In this document: positions 60,882 to 64,000 of the stretch, in pieces
Layout of the letters: each line of letters starts with the position of its first letter
How positions within the stretch are numbered: the first letter of the stretch is position 1
Source: Solanum dulcamara
Taxonomy: Eukaryota; Streptophyta; Magnoliopsida; Solanales; Solanaceae
Length of the DNA: 64,000 nucleotides
Assembly: GCF_947179165.1 (NCBI RefSeq)
Contig: NC_077243.1
Location: 50,313,001 to 50,377,000, forward strand
Direction: 5' to 3'
The notes under the pieces: model-generated
Databases searched by the model: none
What the model was told of the DNA's origin: nothing
The model's input: the letters and a program-made list of their open reading frames with translations, nothing else
Position numbers and translations under genes: made by a program

Positions 60882-62852
60882 GCGGGAAGTGAGAAGAAGC
60901 ACAAGAAGACACACGGGGCGAACTGGCCAGATTGAGACCCCAATAACTTTCAAGTTAACGTAGATGGTTAGGAACCTTATGCCATGCAAGACTAGTAAGA
61001 ACACAACTACAACAAGGTTAATAAGCGGTCATGTCCATATAGGAGGTATGCCATCATAAGTCCATAAGATTCCAACCAAAATAGCTTTTCTTATAGATTT
61101 CGTATAAACCCTATGATAGATGGTACAAATTTTCCTGACATAACATGGACTTTTGCACCTCTCCTAGCCTTTTTACCCTCCAAAAGCCTGCGAACAACTC
61201 CTACTCTAGCATTACCAACTTACGTTCTCAAAACAACATACAAAAGGCTATTGTAATTACATCAAGTGGTGTAATGGTAAATTTATTATTATAATTGCAT
61301 CAAGCTGATTTTGGTAAATTTAGAAAGATATTGAAATCATAAAAAAAACATGTCGAATGTTTTATTTACCCACTACTCCAACTACGCGACCGAACATTCT
61401 ATCCCCTTTAAGAGATAAGAATAAGAAAGAGGTTTAGTCAACAATTATATTATTCATAAAAAATATTTGTACAAAGATGTAATATTTTTCTAATACTTGG
61501 AAAAGACTTAGATGTTACTACTATTCTATCCTATTTCTAACATTTTTTGAAAGGAAACTAAGTTGATGATTGGATAGTTGATAATTGGATAGCTGAGGAT
61601 CTGATAGTTGAGGATCTGATAGATTCCTCCCAGATTGGTTTTTCTCCAAGATTGGTTTTATCTAAGACTTAGTATTCCTTTTATAGGAAAAGGTAGCCTA
61701 ATACAAATAAAGGAAAATTAAAAACTTAACTCGCATGGCACACTATTTTAAAAATAGATGAGCCCTATCCTATATAAAAAAAATAGTAAACTGCTATTCG
61801 GATTCACTATTCTTATCTAATATAATAAAAGAGAACACACTTTATTCAAACTTTTCCCTACCTGACATGTGAAGGATCCTACTAAAACAAAATGTAAAAA
61901 ACAAAGCATGCTGTTGGCATGTGACAACATGTGCAATCTTGTGGGTGAGTAGCTTGTAGGTGACTTCAAGCAGGTGTGTAAGCTACTTGTTGGCATCTTC
62001 CAAGCAGGTGGATAAGCTACTAGTAGGCAACATTCAAGTAGGTCGATAATCTAATTGTAGGCATCTTGCAAGTATATGGATAAGCTATTTGTGGGCAAAC
62101 TTGGCTAGGAAGTTTTGTGGTAAACCTTTCTAGGAAATTTGATGGCAATCATGGCTAGGAAGCTTTCTAGTAAACTTTGGCGGATGATGTGGGTAAATGG
62201 AAATTTCATGGTGGAGGTGGAAAGTGCACATGTCATTAGGTGTCATATGGTTATATAGAGGATGAAGGTATTAAAGGTGGGCTTGAATATCCTTCTTCAT
62301 CCACTAGTCGATGCCATGTTGTTTTCTTATACAACTCCCTATTTTCGAGGCTTCTTTTGAGCGATCTGTTGAAGTATTTGTTTCTTTTGGATGGTCTTGC
62401 TACATTATGATCCCATTTTTTTGTTGGGACAGTTACCCTTATTCTAGTGTGTCTTGAGTGACTTTATCCTTAGTAATGTCATATATGACTTTATATTCCT
62501 TGGCAACTTGCCAAACCTTTTTCCAGTAGGGATGGTTGTCAGTGTAATTCCACCTCGTCCATTCTTTTGTTAATATTTATTTTGGGATACACTTATTTTG
62601 TTGGAATATAAACCATTGTGCTTCATGATATTCATCTTCCAAGGACAAAATAGAGATGGGAAATTTCTAGTCGTGCTTGGACCTGATTGTTGAAGATCTT
62701 CACGGAGCGATGCAACATAAATATCAAGATGTTCTATATATCAGAGGTAATCATTCATCACATCAGGGGTGATCATCAATAGCATAAAGATAATCATCAG
62801 TTGGACTATTTTCATTTACAGAGTAAACTTTCAGAATGACAGAACGACTTGA
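60882..62852. other. Non-coding spacer with tandem repeats
   Basis: No coding signal. It contains two small tandem arrays (61930-62180) and a sequence readable as a TATA box on the minus strand (CTCTATATAACC near 62250). If the flanking minus-strand frames belong to one pararetrovirus-like unit, this would be its intergenic region. Confidence 0.4.
61950..62180 (+). repeat. Two adjacent degenerate tandem arrays (about 34-bp and 25-bp units)
   Basis: About four copies of a roughly 34-bp unit with core CAAG(C/T)AGGTxGATAAGCTA, each ending xxGGCA. Three copies of a 25-bp unit with core GGCTAGGAAGxTTT follow. Both are imperfect. Confidence 0.7.
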
Positions 62853-63500
62853 TCAAAGTTGATCGAGTCGGTCTCTCGGAATCCATGATGTTTGCAGAAA
62901 GTCTTCATCATCATTAATAGACTTTAGTGGGGCATCCCATTCTTCGTCTTCATCTGATTTCTCTTGGTGTGGGACCATTAAGTCATCCATGATTAGACTT
63001 AAATTTGAGAAAATGAGGTCACCATCTAAGGCACTATATTTTGAGATCATCATAGTTCCAAGGTCTGCAGCCTTCTTTCAGTTGGGATTCTGTTGTACTT
63101 CTTCATCCTGCTTCTAATCAGTCCTGTCATTCTTTCTTTCTCACATGAGCTTAGCTATGTAAAACTTTTCTTCTTTTAGAGGCATAGACTCATACGCATC
63201 AGAGAAGAAAGAAGGGAAAGGATAGTCTTGCCTTGGTGGGGAGTATGGTTGGGAATACATGGGAAATAGGGTAGATCTTTGGAGACAAGATTGGATTCTC
63301 TATAGGTAGGGATACTATATTTCGACAGTTGGATTTTTTCTTTGATAGAGGCTATCTCACTTTGTTATTGTTCAAATAAGTGGAAAAACGACGTTCCTGG
63401 AAGATATATATAGAACTGCATGGTTCACATCCCTTGTTTTAGTGCTCTAGTAAGTTCGGCATGTTGAGTGGACATCTTATCTATCTTTTTCTCCATCGCA
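62853..63500 (-). pseudogene. Unassigned coding-like stretch
   Basis: Minus strand. Near 63500 it reads MEKKIDKMSTQHAELTRALKQGM, helical and charged. Further on come SEIASIKEKIQL, a proline/tyrosine-rich stretch and YESMPLKEEKFYIAKLM, then an open 66 codons (63053-62853): ISKYSALDGDLIFSNLSLIMDDLM, an acidic EKSDEDEEWD and a stop after RDRLDQL. Several stops and shifts occur. The family is not recognised, and a pararetrovirus or retroelement structural protein is possible. Confidence 0.35.
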
Positions 63501-63505
63501 TCTAC

Positions 63506-64000
63506 TGTAATAACCCTTAAGGTTATTTTTGTCTTTTCTGATCTTTTTATTTATAGCTTTCCTATAGTGATCCCAAGCCATTTATGACTTGCTGGCACTG
63601 GCGGTTCGGTCGCCTCATCGTTCGTTTGGATTTTATGTCTGTTTTCTTATTTTAGAGCTATTTGAGTTTGAATGGCAGACTCCAATCAAAACATCAGGTA
63701 AATGACATTAGAATAGAATTCTAATGATTTCATCAACTTTGAATGGGACAAATTAGGCTACTAGCATGGTCAACATGAGTATCGAGTTCATTAGTACAAC
63801 TTTGGGACCATTTAGCACTTTTGCCCTTGAAATTTAGCCTATGGTTGACTTTGGTCAACATTTTTTGTAAACACACTCGAACTGAAATTTTGTCAGTGTG
63901 GTTAGCTCTAAAATGTGGAGTTTGGTCTAGAATGACTTTTCGTGAGGTTTTTGAGTCTTTCAATCTCATTTTGAGCCTTTTTATAAAATTGGCAAAAAGT
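63506..64000 (+). repeat. R8-family LTR tip, running off the window
   Basis: Starts TGTAATAACCCTTAAGG and aligns in reverse orientation with the outer part of both R8 LTRs (e.g. 45770-46250), including TTTGGTCAACAT, CTCTAAAATGT and TCTAGAATGACTTTTCGTG blocks. It is the 5' tip of a plus-strand LTR; the rest lies beyond the window. Confidence 0.75.

Noticed and set aside
1..64000. tRNA, rRNA, CRISPR or bacterial-type operon
   Set aside because: No cloverleaf, rRNA block or regularly spaced identical repeats with unique spacers were seen. The 26-bp dyads are too few and not array-like. Codon structure and elements are plant nuclear.

Overview
The window is plant nuclear DNA made almost entirely of decayed, nested LTR retrotransposons. 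I found no intact gene and no convincing host gene. Nearly all recognisable coding sequence is Ty3/gypsy gag-pol, full of stops and frameshifts. Four features suggest a Solanaceae pericentromere-like region: very long LTRs (about 2-3 kb), primer-binding sites matching initiator tRNA-Met, integrase tails of the Tekay/Del chromovirus type, and LTR ends of the form TGTCA(C/T)GACCC. The family assignment is by recognition, not by search.

Layout, using working labels. R1 (1-5283, minus) is a gag-protease remnant between two LTRs, inserted in the integrase tail of an older plus-strand element, R0 (5284-7824). R0 is also cut in its gag by R2 (7825-18435, minus), the best-preserved element, which has two LTRs, PBS, PPT, gag, PR, RT, RNase H and INT. 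R3 (18438-28855, plus) belongs to the R2 LTR family. Its 5' LTR is split by a different chromovirus, R4 (19021-21944), and its interior is mostly a purine-rich non-coding stretch ending in an integrase remnant. R5 (28976-33990, plus) carries PR-RT-RH-INT and a 3' LTR that is cut by R6 (33991-41330, minus; gag through INT with both LTRs).

From 41331 come LTR fragments (G, then R7), then R8 (44965-50680, minus, degenerate pol between two LTRs). About 2 kb of AT-rich DNA follows with nothing recognised (50681-52716). Next are an LTR tip with an RT fragment, and R9 (53258-58440, plus), whose gag is split by a 2,959-bp solo LTR bordered by a perfect 5-bp target duplication (GAGGT). An inverted copy of the R5 LTR family (about 58441-60290) abuts a minus-strand region (60291-63505) with a PBS-like site, an upstream spacer with tandem repeats and two coding-like stretches. 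That region may be an endogenous pararetrovirus or another retroelement. The window ends in an LTR tip of the R8 family.

There are no working pathways here. The interest lies in insertion order, decay and LTR structure. The signals most worth following are the non-coding interior of R3, the solo LTR with its target duplication, the repeated dyads inside LTRs, and the unassigned 60.3-63.5 kb region. I found no convincing previously undescribed biological system.
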